The position numbers and the translations under genes are program-made. DNA of 64,000 bases from the NCBI GenBank assembly GCA_000507305.1, contig DF239278.1, forward strand, positions 182,365 to 246,364. Reading direction: 5' to 3'. The stretch is from Breviolum minutum Mf 1.05b.01 (lineage: Eukaryota > Sar > Dinophyceae > Suessiales > Symbiodiniaceae). The notes under the pieces are model-generated. The model was not told where the DNA came from. It saw only the letters and a program-made list of their open reading frames with translations, and searched no databases. Positions 11,201-23,588 of this stretch are shown here, one piece after another. Position 1 is the stretch's first letter. Every line of letters starts with the position of its first letter.

Positions 11201-11760
11201 GTGGAACAATAGATGGCGTATGATGTCATAGAAGGTTTCATGATTGAGGATTCCGAATTACACTGGTTGTAGCTGGGCCTGGTAGTTCGATGTGCCTACC
11301 CCTTCTGCCAAAATCGCTTCTGCAGGTACCATTATGATGAGCTGCTCTGTGTCAAATCTCTCGGTGGCCTTGGGACACACAAAGCGTAAGCAAACACTTG
11401 GCGGTTTGCAGCCGGCCGCCTGAAGTAGTCGACCACATCCATCGCTGCTGGCTACCCGAACCCCACCTCCACTTGGCAACAGATTCAGTTGGCTTCAAAG
11501 GCAAAAGCACCATGGCCCACTACGCAAAAGTCAAAGGTTTCTCCCACAACTTTGCCTGCTTGGACCCCCTTTTCTGCGCACCTCAGCAACAGGACTAGTA
11601 CAAGACCACTCCATTCGCAGGCAGAGATGAGTAGCAAACCACTGCAACAGCTCTGCCAAGGCAACATCATCTGTTTGCATATTCAACGCTGAGCTTGAGC
11701 AAAAAGCAAGCACCAACCAGCAACATTCGGAGGTAACAAGTGTTCCTAAGTCTTTCATCT
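8260..11760 (-). CDS. Probable spliced gene, function not recognised
   Basis: Several minus-strand segments look like exons, with protein-like composition and plausible acceptors: 11531-11720 (MQTDDVALAELLQWFATHLC), 11258-11420 (ATERFDTEQLIIMVPAEAIL), 10970-11200, 10560-10717 (LAREREKLRSAHMSELLSAM), 10220-10340 (LQDVSVRCPSSTLQTTAPIQ), 9960-10065 (GQLILEKRLGLPFFFSNAEL), 9545-9645 (EVAEQRRQVQLEVRCPVSVQ), 9290-9440 (VINDVNAEALLAEHLLQEAG), 9165-9270 (AAKEQRQWEDRQPALEDHRF), 8500-8640 and 8310-8450 (KARAESERVQVVDIGGMHVT). They may belong to one gene or two. No family was recognised. The segments are charged and partly helical. This region is far poorer in inverted-repeat elements than the right half of the window. 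Confidence 0.4.
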
Positions 11761-12468
11761 TGCTTTTCTTGGCACCAGATTCGTATCTACCCCAAGGTGT
11801 CAGCCATGCACTTTCGTGATTTCGCTACCCTGGTTGCAGCTAAGTCAGTTGTCCAATGAATGAAGTTTCTAAATGATTAAATTCAGAGTTGATGGCTTTG
11901 AATCAGGATGGTCGGAAATGGTCAGAATTCAGAATAGTTTCAGTGCTGGCGCATTTCAATTTTGAAGCGTTCTGCATGTCTCTCATTACATCCCAGTAAG
12001 CCAGTCTTCACTTCCCTCTTCGGCAACCACAATGGCCCATCACAAGAATTCCAAAGTTCACGGAGCTCTACACTGGATGAGATGCAAAAACAGAAGATTT
12101 ACATAGTATATGCCAAAGACTTTAGTTATTTTAGATCCTGGTTGAACTTTGCAGTCTCGAACTGAAGAGCCCTTGAGTTCTTTTTCCCCTTGGCCATCGG
12201 CATGATCGGCTTTGACTGTGCCATCTCACGACGATGGGTCCTGCAGCAACTGCTCCAAGTACCTAGCGATGCAGTGATTGAGCAGGTCTCTCAGGGGCTT
12301 ATGACTATGCGGCTATGCGTCACAATATCTGTTTTTTCCATTAAATAGGGGAAGTAAGGTCTGACAATGTCCACTACATGTCAGAGATGCCATATCACAA
12401 AGTTTTGGAACTGGTCGCTGCTACTGTTTCCACTCAACAACCGTAACCACAAGGACAAACCTTTTTGA
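11761..12468. other. No gene recognised
   Basis: Open frames here are short and do not look protein-like. The segment probably holds the 3' flank of the sulfotransferase gene and intergenic sequence. No repeat element was recognised. Confidence 0.5.
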
Positions 12469-13779
12469 TCACAGCTCCTCAGTTTGGAGAGCCTTTTCAA
12501 CACCACTGCTATTGTTTGCAGAGACGTTCTGCCAGGAGGTTGAGTTGTTCAGAGTTTTCAATAGTGCCAGCTTTCTGAGCGCTTTGATTTCAGCGGCGGA
12601 TGACTTGAAACCCAATCGGCAGATTTCAGTTAAGCGGCTGATTTCTGCCACAATTTTATCCCCAGATTTATGCTTCCATTTCTTCAAAAACTTCTTGCTA
12701 CCATCGCAAGCTGGGGAAGGTTCGCATTGAAAGTTTTGGAGCTTCGTTCCCTTCACCGCCTCGTCGATTTGATACATTTTGATGTATTTCTGAAAAATTA
12801 AAGTTGAAGTGTTGTACAACCACACCTCGTAGCCCATAAATTGAAGTACAGTCTGGCGGATCTGGTCGGTAACGAGCAAAGCTGCTTGATTCACTCGTCC
12901 CTTGTGCCTGCACTCTTCAAGCCCCGAGTGGTACTTGCCATGTCTCCAGTTTTCGTGATTTGCGCACCGAAAATGCTGGCCATGTTCGAAAAATTGCAAT
13001 ATTGATGGTGGCGACTTGTAGCCAGACCCTGCGAGGAACACGTCAAGCAAGGCAGCAGATTCAAGCGGGCGCTCTGTGATTAATGGCAAGATGCTTTTGG
13101 CTTTAAGGAGAGCCTTCATCCCGCTGAGTCTGGAAGGGTCCAATGCTTTACGAGGTGCACAGGGAGCAGCCCAGGCAGCACCAAACACTTGGTTGGGGAC
13201 TATCCGGCACTGGGCCACATTTTGCTGCTCCATAAACTCCTGAAACATATCTCCCATACGGTCCTTGTCCATGCTTCCTCCTTGCAGAGTCTTCGGGTCC
13301 ATTGAAAGACGGGCCGCCTTTTTGTGTTGCAGCCCAGAGGTCAGCTGAAGAAAAGCCGACAACAAGCGAGCTGCTGGCTCCCTGAGCGTAACCACAAAGA
13401 GCGGTCCAGGCTGACGAAGGAAAGGATCAAAGGCCTGGTGATGGTGGAAGTTGAGCTTTGCCAAGTCCATATCACACAGGTGCCCATGAAAAATGCTGAA
13501 ATTTGAACTGACCGGTGGATCAACTGCAAGGTGCCGTGCTCTCTTGTTCAAGTCTCGTATATAGGAAGGCAGCTCAAGCTGTTTGCCCTGCCGCATGTCC
13601 GTGTAAAAAGGGATTCGGTTTGCCTTCGAATATTTGGCCAAAACTACTCCAAAAGTAGTGCCTCCAGCTTTAAAAACATGCATGAAAGCAAGCGATGTAT
13701 GAGGCGCAGGTGGCAAAGACTTCTGCTCAGAAGCTGAAAGAAAGGCAAGCAGGATCATTGACCGCATCCCATATACCAT
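12469..13779 (-). CDS. Sulfotransferase-family protein (PAPS-dependent), single exon
   Basis: An intact 436-codon frame. Residues about 31-46 read AFMHVFKAGGTTFGVV, the 5'-phosphosulfate loop of Golgi-type carbohydrate sulfotransferases (usual form FxHIPKTGGTT). Residues about 127-145 read LFVVTLREPAARLLSAFLQ, the 3'-phosphate binding strand-helix (usual form REPxxRxxSxY/F). FHGHL at about 97-101 lies between them, as in heparan-sulfate 2-O-sulfotransferase-like proteins. The N-terminus has a short hydrophobic run (MILLAFLSA), a possible weak signal anchor, so a Golgi role is inferred. The acceptor glycan cannot be told. The C-terminal 120 residues are Lys/Ser/Asn-rich and not diagnostic. The frame is intronless, unlike the transporter gene, so an origin by retroposition is possible, but no spliced-leader relic was found upstream. 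Confidence 0.85.
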   Translation of the reverse strand: MVYGMRSMILLAFLSASEQKSLPPAPHTSLAFMHVFKAGGTTFGVVLAKYSKANRIPFYTDMRQGKQLELPSYIRDLNKRARHLAVDPPVSSNFSIFHGHLCDMDLAKLNFHHHQAFDPFLRQPGPLFVVTLREPAARLLSAFLQLTSGLQHKKAARLSMDPKTLQGGSMDKDRMGDMFQEFMEQQNVAQCRIVPNQVFGAAWAAPCAPRKALDPSRLSGMKALLKAKSILPLITERPLESAALLDVFLAGSGYKSPPSILQFFEHGQHFRCANHENWRHGKYHSGLEECRHKGRVNQAALLVTDQIRQTVLQFMGYEVWLYNTSTLIFQKYIKMYQIDEAVKGTKLQNFQCEPSPACDGSKKFLKKWKHKSGDKIVAEISRLTEICRLGFKSSAAEIKALRKLALLKTLNNSTSWQNVSANNSSGVEKALQTEEL

Positions 13780-14399
13780 CGTTCAGAACATCGGCTATCC
13801 GGCTATCCTATCTGATCCAGCCCATGATTTGGGCTATTGGTTAAGAGCTTTTATATAACCCGTCAAAAATAGAACAAACTGATGGGGTGTAGTGGTCATG
13901 CACGGGCTACAGGCACCATGTTGCCACGCCTGCTCTCCTGCAAATCCTGTTTCTCGCATGAGTTTCAAAAGAAATGGATTCCAATTTTCCCTGCCATCCC
14001 CTGTCCATCTTGAATTATTTCCAGGGCATCCAAACTTTTGCTGGAGGAACATGGATTAGATCACGCAACTGGCATGAGACCTCAAGATACATCAAGGCCT
14101 TTTGGTCCAAAATAGCTGCGTTCTCTTGCCTGAACCACCATGACAAAGACAGTGTGGCAGGCGCACTGGCTCTCGTTTGTGGCTTCCTACGGGCAAGAGC
14201 AAGTGCTCAACGACCCAATGCTGCCAGACAAAAGACATAAAATTTACCGCAGGACTCATCAAACCTTTCACAAAACAAGAAGGAATCGTACATCAAGCAA
14301 CCAAATGTCCTTCTTGGCCGCAAGTTCTTTCAGTTCTTTGAAACTTTTGATTTTTTGTCGCCTCGGACTGCAGAGTTGAAGGGTTTGACAAATTAAAAA

Positions 14400-15470
14400 A
14401 GATTTAAAAAGAAGGTGCGTCGCTTTTCCTCGGTGCAGTGCTGTACTGTGAATTCAGCCCCAAACTTGGCAGCTGCTTCTAGCATGCGGGTGTCCAAGAG
14501 GGTCGTAGGATCAATCTGCGAAGGGGCTCAAATTCCAGCGTTGCACAGAGTGAAAGTGCATCTTGATGCCGTATCCTGTTGAAAATTCAATTGTTTGCCA
14601 CACTCAGCTCAAAGGCATGTCGCACCACTGTTGGCTCGGGCTCAGAATTCGAAGCTGCGCTCGCCTCACCTGGGCGAACTGGAAATCAGCGAAAGGTCAC
14701 AAGCCTCGAGTGCAGGGCAAATGGCCCTCCAATGCATCTTGCCGTCTTGCGGTTGGCAGCATGCACCTTGTGCACTTTGAAGCTCTTCCTTTGGTTGTTC
14801 TTTCTCACGCCTGGAGAGAACAAAGACTTCAACATGAAATTAAAAAGTAGCAGCACATCTCAAGCACAGCTGGCAGGGATCTCGTCGTACACATTGAATA
14901 CCAAAGTTAACAAAGTCACAAAAGGAAAACGGCCCTACACCGACACCCGTGAGCAAGCAATGTCCTGGGAAGACCGCGTTTTTCCTGGCAAAGGAGTAGG
15001 AATAATTACACCAGATTCAACAGAAGACTGCACACTGGCGGCAAAGCCACAGAAAGCCGGAAGCATCACCTTCTCTTTTTTGTCTGGCTTTTCATCAGTT
15101 GCCTCACTTCACCATCACGGCCATGGCAACATGTCGATGCTCTCCCACATTCATTCTGCACAAGTACAAGAACTTGCCTCAAAGAGTGGGCACTGCTCAT
15201 TGCGCACGAGGAGCCTCAGTGAGGCTGACACGCATCAACTTGAAGCCCCACTGCCTGCAACCATTCCTCCTCCTCCAACGAAACAAGTGTAGCAGTGTAA
15301 CATTCGATCTTGGGCTGACACTTGCAACAGCCAAAGCCCCATTTGTCTTCATCGCGAGAGTACCTCTGAATCCAGAAAGGGAAATGTCCAACTGTGACTT
15401 TCCCCCTCACCCCGACAAAAATTGGAGCAACGCAGGGGTCACCACGAGCCCCACACTGATGTGTGCTCAC
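14400..15470 (-). CDS. Probable spliced gene fragments, function not recognised
   Basis: Minus-strand segments with protein-like composition occur in order: 15240-15440 (IFVGVRGKVTVGHFPFWIQR, YSRDEDKWGFGCCKCQPK, then a LEEEEW segment), 14950-15090 (VMLPAFCGFAASVQSSVESG), 14600-14700 (FPVRPGEASAASNSEPEP), 14515-14575 (IKMHFHSVQRWNLSPFA) and 14405-14510 (LLDTRMLEAAAKFGAEFTVQ, then HCTEEKRRT). They are separated by stretches with stops, as expected of introns. They could be upstream exons of a gene reading toward the sulfotransferase or a separate gene. No domain was recognised. Confidence 0.35.
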
Positions 15471-15765
15471 TCTCGTAAACGTCTTCAGAATACCTACTCA
15501 AACTGATCAAACTGATAAGGGAGTGCAAACAAACTCAAGCTGTTGAAACTGGAAATGGTATTTGTATATGATGGCCACGTGTTGGTTTCTTGTTAGTTGT
15601 CGCGGCCACCTTTAGTTGCAGCTGCGATTCTGGTTCTTTTCTTGGTGTGTAACTGTGGTTGTGGTGGCTTGGGGTTGTGCTATTGTTGCCGCTGCTGCTG
15701 GAGGCAGTTGCTGGTTGTTGTCAGTCGTCAAAATATGTCAAAATGACGGTTGTCTGTGTCATTCT

Positions 15766-15779
15766 TCTTATTATTCTTC

Positions 15780-15811
<32 letters not shown>

Positions 15812-15894
15812 CTTCTTCTTCTTCTTCTTCTTCTTGTTCTTGTTCTTGTTCTCCTTGTTCTTGTTCTTGTTCTTGCTGTCGCTGTCGCTGTTGC

Positions 15895-15948
<54 letters not shown>

Positions 15949-15990
15949 GGTGGTGGTGGTGGTGGTGGTGGTGGTGGTGGTGGTGGTGGG

Positions 15991-16021
<31 letters not shown>

Positions 16022-16058
16022 TGGCGGCGGCGGCGGCGGTGGTAGGGGCAGTGGCAGT
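15766..16058. repeat. Graded compound triplet microsatellite (CTT, GTT, TGG, CGG)
   Basis: One continuous run of triplet repeats changes unit stepwise: CTT/TTC, then TTGTTC, CTGTCG, a long GTT run, a long GGT run, then GGC/GCG with a few interruptions. Each neighbouring unit differs by a single base change, consistent with successive expansion of point variants. Long open frames through it encode only homopolymers and are not genes. Confidence 0.95.
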
Positions 16059-16178
16059 GGTAGTGGCGTCTTCGTGATGATCGTTGTCAGCCGTTGACTG
16101 CTGTTGTTCTGGTATTGCTGCAGGGCAGCCAACCGTGAAGTCAAAAGGAAAAGCGTCTTGTCAGCGGTCTGAACATGC

Positions 16179-16184
16179 CAGTTC

Positions 16185-16256
<72 letters not shown>

Positions 16257-16266
16257 CCATCACCGT
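16179..16266. repeat. (CAT)n microsatellite
   Basis: About 27 near-perfect CAT units followed by a decayed tail (CACCGTCCC, CATCTTCATC). It lies 120 bp from the preceding compound tract, separated by unique sequence. Confidence 0.95.
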
Positions 16267-16779
16267 CCCTATCTTCATCTTCATCATAATGGAAGGCTAA
16301 CTATCAGCCTGGATTTGGCGAAGGTACGGGCTGCTCCTGCCAACCAGATCAACAAGTGCAATGACACAAGGATCTGATAGGGGGCGTCTTACTTTTCACG
16401 CCGTCGGTGCCGTCAATGTGTAAACCGAGTTTCGCCCAAGGTCCTGTTCTTCCAGATTTTGCAGGTGGCTCATCGGCCTCCTGCACATGCATAGCACCCT
16501 TCTGTCTCCGTATGACAAACATCTAGTAACAGTCTGCGCAGCTGAATTGACTACATCTTGATCGAGCTGAAAGGCAGGAATGCCTCATGGAACTTGAGTT
16601 TCTGAGACCTACCCGGCAATTCCAGTACCCATGTCCTCGTCACTAGCCTTAGCTTGTTGTGGGAAAGGTGGGGGTCAAGATGAGCAAGCTGGCCTACAAT
16701 ACCTCAAGCAATGCCAAGACTTTCACTTCTTTCAGTCGCTCTATTCAAAATAAGGAAGCTGCCCCTTTCTCAGCTTTCT

Positions 16780-18520
<1,741 letters not shown>

Positions 18521-18929
18521 CTAACTCAATGAATTGACTTGAAGTCAAGAAAAAATCCAAACTTTTATATAAGAGGTTTTACATTGAAGGCAGCGTCCAA
18601 GGATGCGTTTGACTAAGGGTGTGACATGATGGCAAGGAAATGGGCGGCGCAATAAATATGTACTGTCTTACGGTGTCCTTGTGGTGTCCAATGATTCGAT
18701 ATTGAAAGGAGGATATATAGGTGCGTGCTGACATGCTTCATGTTCGAAATGTTGGTTGTGTTGACGGAAATTGGAAAGACTGTAAAGGTAACCTCTACAG
18801 GAGATTTGATGAGATTTGTCGATGTTGGCTGTTGAATGTTGACGGTATTGACTCGACGTGGCTCAAGCCCAATGGCTGAATATAGGAACATTCCAACACC
18901 CAGCGTCAAAACCCAAACTTTGCTCAAAG

Positions 18930-19400
18930 GGTTGAGCAATGAACACAATTAAAAAATAAATGAAATTCAGGTGATAAAACAAAAACGAACTGAAATGAAA
19001 TGGAATGAAATGAGACGCAATGAAACGGAACGAAACAAAACGAAATGAAATAGAATAAATCAAAATATGAAATGAAATAAAATAGAATAAGATTAGACAA
19101 AATGAATTCGAACAAAAAAAACATGAAATAAAATGAAAACTAAAAAAATGAAGCGAAATATAAGGTCAAAAGAGAATGCAACAAAATGAAAACACAATGA
19201 AGTCAAATGAAAATAAAATAAGATAAAATCAAAAAAACACCAAATCAAAAATGAAAAAAAATAGAATGAGTTCAAATTAACTATATAAAATGAACCAAAT
19301 CAATGCAACACAATGAAAATCAATGAAATACCATGAAATAAAATGATATGAAACTGAGGCCAACAAAATCAAATGAAAAGCAATGAGGTGCAGTGAAAAA
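18930..19400. repeat. Degenerate AAATG/GAAAT pentamer low-complexity tract
   Basis: About 470 bp composed mainly of variants of AATGA, AACGA, AATAA and AAACA, giving very strong A+G richness on the plus strand and pyrimidine richness on the minus strand. Minus-strand open frames made of Phe, Ser and Tyr runs are a by-product. Confidence 0.85.
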
Positions 19401-19977
19401 TGACAGTAGGCAAATGTTGTGAATCCAAAATAAAGGAACACCACATATGTCCACCACTGGTATTGCATCATCAGTTTCAGACAATAATTCCATTAGAACT
19501 TAAAAACGGTCATGTGAATAACTTTGGGCTGTTCCTGCACCGGCAACTCGTGAAACGTCACGAGCAAACCTTCTTTTACGCCGGAGGTTGAAAAAGGAAA
19601 TTTCGCTCAATTCTGAATCAATTTCCAGCAATAAACTGTCACAGAAGATGTTTCTTCAAACGCTGGGCAGCACGAAACCCATTTTGTTTTTCATGTTATT
19701 TCTTCGTATATTTTTATGAGTATGAGATGTACCGGAAAAAAAACATATACTGCAGTCGTCGCAAAAACCAAGTGTTCGGTGGACCGAAATTAAAATTTCA
19801 ACATCTCCGACTTGCTGAATAGAATCTCACATGTGAGATAAACAAACAAAAGGTCCTTGTCTTTGCAACCGAGCAGTATCGAGTCCAGCAAGCTCGGCCA
19901 TGGCATGGCTGGACAACACGGCCATCCGACATTTATTACGCGCAAATCGTTTCAATTCATCCGGCGCAGCAAAATCC

Positions 19978-20005
19978 CTCATCCGCATCCTCATCCTCAT
20001 CCTCA

Positions 20006-20040
<35 letters not shown>

Positions 20041-20058
20041 ATCCTCATCCTCGTCCTC
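19978..20058. repeat. (CCTCAT/CCTCGT)n minisatellite next to the retroelement
   Basis: About thirteen hexamer units, CATCCT then CGTCCT then CATCCT, ending about 18 bp before the left direct repeat of the Penelope-like element. The element may have inserted in or beside this array. Confidence 0.9.
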
Positions 20059-20075
20059 GAATTGTTTTTGAATTT

Positions 20076-20242
20076 AAAAACAATTCAGGCAATCAATACG
20101 CCCTTGCTCTTTGGTAGGCATTTTGCCTCAAGAGCCCAGGGTTGAACAAGACCTTGATGGTCGAAACCGGTTCTCGTATAGTGGCTCTTTGGTAGAAAAG
20201 CTTGCTTGTGAGTCTGCGGCTTGACACTCTTACCCATTGAAG
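20076..20242 (+). repeat. Left direct repeat (pseudo-LTR) of the Penelope-like element
   Basis: 167 bp, identical base for base to 23589-23755. It holds a 12-bp internal repeat GCTCTTTGGTAG (20106-20117 and 20184-20195) and a hairpin at 20144-20173 (GAAC..GACC-TTGAT-GGTC..GTTC). An AT-rich near-palindrome, GAATTGTTTTT to AAAAACAATTC, straddles its left edge at 20059-20086. Confidence 0.95.
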
Positions 20243-20270
20243 TGGTTTACCAATCAATCAGATTGTCGCC

Positions 20271-21644
20271 ATGCAGCATGGACATGCAGCTGCCAATGTT
20301 CTTCAGCCACCACCAGGTTTGACAAGGCGATCCGAGTTCAGATCAGCAGCTGAGGTGCGTTCTAGGTCAGCCACAAGACCAGAACCTTGTCGTTCCCACT
20401 CAGCAGCCGTGATGACTACGATGCCACCGAACCTTGACTCAGTGCAAATGCTCCAGCAGATGATGCAGCACACGATGGCCCAACAGACTGCCCTCTTAGA
20501 AGAACAGACTTCCATGTTGCGGCAGCAAAGGATTGAGGCCGCTTGTGGTCAACAAGCTTTTCAGTGCCCCGAAAAGGCACTTGAGAGCTTAGACCCTTCT
20601 CTGCGCAAGGTCATGCAGAATTGGAAGGCAACCTTCAAAAAGGACCTGTCGCATTTTGCTACACAGACCGAGCTGCAGCAGAAGTACCAAAAGATCACAG
20701 CAGACAATGCCGTCATGAAGCAGTTCCAACAAGAAGCCAGTCGTCAATGGCAATGGCCCCAAGAGTATGTGGCAGTCGCTTCGCATGTCGTGGGGATTGA
20801 TGACGAGCCACGCAATGGCGAAGCTTATGATTTGAATGGAGCTTGGGAGTCCCTACGCAGAAAGCACGCGTTGGAATGCGAGTCTTTCGTCATTGAGCAT
20901 CAAAAGCGAACTCTCCATTCCTTCCAGCAAAAGACAGATCAAGCCAAGGTTCGCCAACATGTCAGTGATTTGTTCGAAGATTGGAAAGCTCAACAAGGGT
21001 GGCTTCTCAGTCCTGAAGCCGCAATGCAAGCCGTGAGCGCATGCAGGGCATTCACGGATTTGGTGGTTCGCCAAGAAGTCCCAAAGATGAAGAGCAAACT
21101 TTCTGAGTCAGCGGATGCACTTCTAGAAGCTGAAACCAAATTTCAGTCCATGGACCCGCAGATGCTGATTGCACTGATTGAGCTTGACAAGGACGCAGTG
21201 GAAGTCAGCAAGGCAGACGGCAAGAAAGCAAAGCGTGTTGATTTGCACAAGTCAAGTGAGTTAGCAGCACTTGTTCGCAAGTTCCCTGACTTGCACAAAC
21301 ATTTCGAGATAAAGCTCACCCAGGCCTCGATGTCCTCAAAGACACCTTCTGCAAAAAGCCGCAGACCAACCCCACATCCCAAAGGTCAAGCCAGAGACAG
21401 ATCGCAGTCGAAAAGTTCCAAGGGAAAGTCCCGTGGACGCTTGAACGGCTCCAGCCGATCCGTCTCTCAACGGTCGGGTCGTTCGTCTACATCACTCCGT
21501 TCTTCCAGGGCATCCTCCAAAGGAAAGGGCAATGGCAAGGGGTTTGGCAAAGGCAAAGGCAAGAAGAAGGGGAAGAACAACGCTAACAAAGGGAAAGGAC
21601 AAGGAGCCAAGACCGTGAGCTTCAGAGACGGCCGTCGTTCTTGA
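20271..21644 (+). CDS. ORF1 of the Penelope-like element (basic, probably nucleic-acid binding)
   Basis: An intact 457-codon frame starting 28 bp after the left direct repeat. Residues about 60-95 are rich in Gln, Met and Leu (MLQQMMQHTMAQQTALLEEQ), suggesting a coiled coil. The middle is charged and helical. The last 110 residues are almost entirely Lys, Arg, Ser and Gly, including KGKGKKKGK, as expected for a disordered RNA-binding tail. No zinc knuckle or catalytic domain is visible. By position it may package the element's RNA. Its stop overlaps the start of a possible second frame at 21641. Confidence 0.7.
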   Translation: MQHGHAAANVLQPPPGLTRRSEFRSAAEVRSRSATRPEPCRSHSAAVMTTMPPNLDSVQMLQQMMQHTMAQQTALLEEQTSMLRQQRIEAACGQQAFQCPEKALESLDPSLRKVMQNWKATFKKDLSHFATQTELQQKYQKITADNAVMKQFQQEASRQWQWPQEYVAVASHVVGIDDEPRNGEAYDLNGAWESLRRKHALECESFVIEHQKRTLHSFQQKTDQAKVRQHVSDLFEDWKAQQGWLLSPEAAMQAVSACRAFTDLVVRQEVPKMKSKLSESADALLEAETKFQSMDPQMLIALIELDKDAVEVSKADGKKAKRVDLHKSSELAALVRKFPDLHKHFEIKLTQASMSSKTPSAKSRRPTPHPKGQARDRSQSKSSKGKSRGRLNGSSRSVSQRSGRSSTSLRSSRASSKGKGNGKGFGKGKGKKKGKNNANKGKGQGAKTVSFRDGRRS

Positions 21645-23540
21645 CAGCCGCTCCCTTCCTGCCGAACAGAACACCGAACCAGAAGACGGTGCAAGAGTTA
21701 CTGGAATTCAGACCTGCAGTCAATAAATTTTGCCAAGTATTGTGTGAGCAGATCCTTTCGTATCACATTAGGGTCCCTTTCAATGAGGACCACCGGACAG
21801 TGCGTGCATTCTCGGATGCCTCCAGAATTCGTTTTGCCAGATTTTGTCATGCTGTACCTCAACAAAGGTGGGAAATACATCATGGATACTCATCGTTGTT
21901 GCCTCGCAGAAGTCATGCGTGGCACCAATCAGATGGAGCGAAAGATGCACATAGCCAAATACTTTGAATCCAAACCCATGAATCTTCAGAGGCCATCGCG
22001 ACGATGCTATGTTGGTTCAGGTAGTTCTTGGAGACCTCCGCAAGATGAAGCAATTGCCAGGTACAGCCGCCTGCTGCGACGTTCCATCACCGATGCTTTC
22101 ACTGCAAAACCCATTCGGCGGAATTATTCGTGGTTGGATTGCAAGGCGCGACAATGGCTGAAGCAACACTTAGATGACATCGTAGTGGTTGACTGTGACA
22201 AGGGCTTGGGGGATGTTATCATCCCGCGAGCTTGGGTCAACAATGAGCTCCAACGTCTTCTAGCAGACGGTTTCCAAAAACTACAGCCAGAGGCATACAA
22301 AGCCAGAAGTTTCGAAGCTCGCTGCACGCTAGAGTTGTTAGCAAGGCAAGCTGAAAGCACTGGAACATTATGTGCCAGACAAACGCATTTCATGCTCCAA
22401 CATGTGTTTTCGGCCGCAGAGGGATCTTTTAGGTTGAGAGTCAAGTTGCACAAGCAGCCCATTGCAGGCAGACCAATAGCCAATCTGTCTCACAGTTGGG
22501 TAACACCTGCTTGCATGTTCTTGTGCGACGTACTCATGCCTATGCAAGAAGGTCTCAAGCGTGTTGTCTCCAGCAGCTATGAGTTTCTCGAGAAGATGCC
22601 ACAGACAGTTCCCTCAGGTTTTGAGATTGCTACTATCGACATCAAGAACTTGTACCCAAGCATTGACACAGATCATTTGCTTGAAGTGCTATGTAGTGAT
22701 GTCATTGCTTTTTACGGGAATTGCAACAAAGCAAGATTCATTGTTGGCGTTTTGCAGGTGGTTTTGCGGAATCAGTTCATTCTGCACCGGGGCGAGGCGT
22801 ATCAAGCCTTCGGCATAGCAACCGGGATTCCACCTGGTGTGTTCCTAGCCAATCTCTATGTCAGTCATGTTGATGCCCTTGTGCTCGAAAAGCACTCAGC
22901 GCAAATAGCATTCTATGCAAGGCTGGTTGACGACTCAGTGGTCTGTGCTTCTGACATTGAGTCTATACAACGGACACAAAACTCATGGCGACCTGAATTG
23001 ATTTGGGAAGTTGCGAGTCGTGGCGGACGCCAACACAAAGCAGAGATGCCCAGTTGCTTTTTTGGATGTCCAACTCTCCCACTGCAATGGGGTTATGCAC
23101 TGGGAAGCGTACAGGAAGCCACTAAACAACTACCTATATGTTCCTAAAGCAAGTTGCCATCCCAAGTCCGTCTCTACCAGCATCATCCGAGGCGAAACTT
23201 TCAGAATGTGGAGAATCAACAAGTCCAAAAGCGACCTTTTGAAACATCTGACATTTTTTGCAGAAAAACTTTCACGAAGAGGCTACTGACCGACACGTGG
23301 AAGACGATTCAGAGCACCCTCAAAAATCTGCAGACTGGAAGCAAACCACGATCCAAGAAGAAACAGTTTTTCACCGTTCTAAAGTACAGCAGCTCCGTTC
23401 CCGTTCGAACCCTCAAACAGTGTTTCGACAAACATGCCGATTCACTGAGGAAGATTTTTTCGTCATACATTCAAGTTAACTTGGCATTCAGTGTACAGAA
23501 AAACCTGTTTAGACTGCATTATCGCGATAATTGGAAGTAG
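21641..23540 (+). pseudogene. Penelope-type reverse transcriptase, frame broken about three times
   Basis: The protein is spread over three frames. The segment at 21641-21830 carries VPFNEDHRTVRAF; the long frame 21744-23147 (GTG start in the track) carries LPDFVMLYLNKGGKYIMD, IDIKNLYPSI, GIATGIPPG and YARLVDDSVV; the frame 23011-23289 carries VAFLDVQLSHCNGV, EAYRKPLNNYLYV and SRRGY; and the frame to 23540 carries LAFSVQKNLFRLHYRDNWK, the usual end of the RT-connector. The catalytic Asp pair (VDD) and the first catalytic Asp (IDIKN) are present. Breaks lie near 21810-21835, 23000-23060 and 23280-23290. They may be mutations, sequencing errors or, for the first, programmed shifting. No GIY-YIG domain follows. 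Confidence 0.75.
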
Positions 23541-23588
23541 CTTTTGCACACAGACTGGGAGGTGGGAGGGGTCTGTGTTTTTAAATTC

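Larger units (their letters stand above)
18521..20075. other. Divergent strand-switch region, no gene recognised
   Basis: Everything recognisable to the left reads leftward and everything to the right reads rightward, so this is the centre of a head-to-head arrangement. It holds a purine-rich AAATG-like tract (18930-19400) and a CCTCRT repeat. Dinoflagellate genes typically occur in long same-strand blocks, so promoters for both blocks could lie here, but no promoter motif was identified. Confidence 0.55.

Noticed and set aside
14579..15292. A 237-codon plus-strand frame, the longest unassigned one in the left half
   Set aside because: Composition is not convincing and minus-strand segments with splice consensus overlap it; kept only as a weak alternative.
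15616..16144. Open frames of 115-153 codons on both strands across the compound microsatellite (poly-Cys, poly-Val, poly-His, poly-Asn)
   Set aside because: They exist only because triplet repeats lack stops in every frame; no unique protein sequence or start context supports them.
18863..19275. Phe/Tyr/Ser-rich minus-strand frames of 60-66 codons
   Set aside because: By-product of the AAATG-like low-complexity tract.
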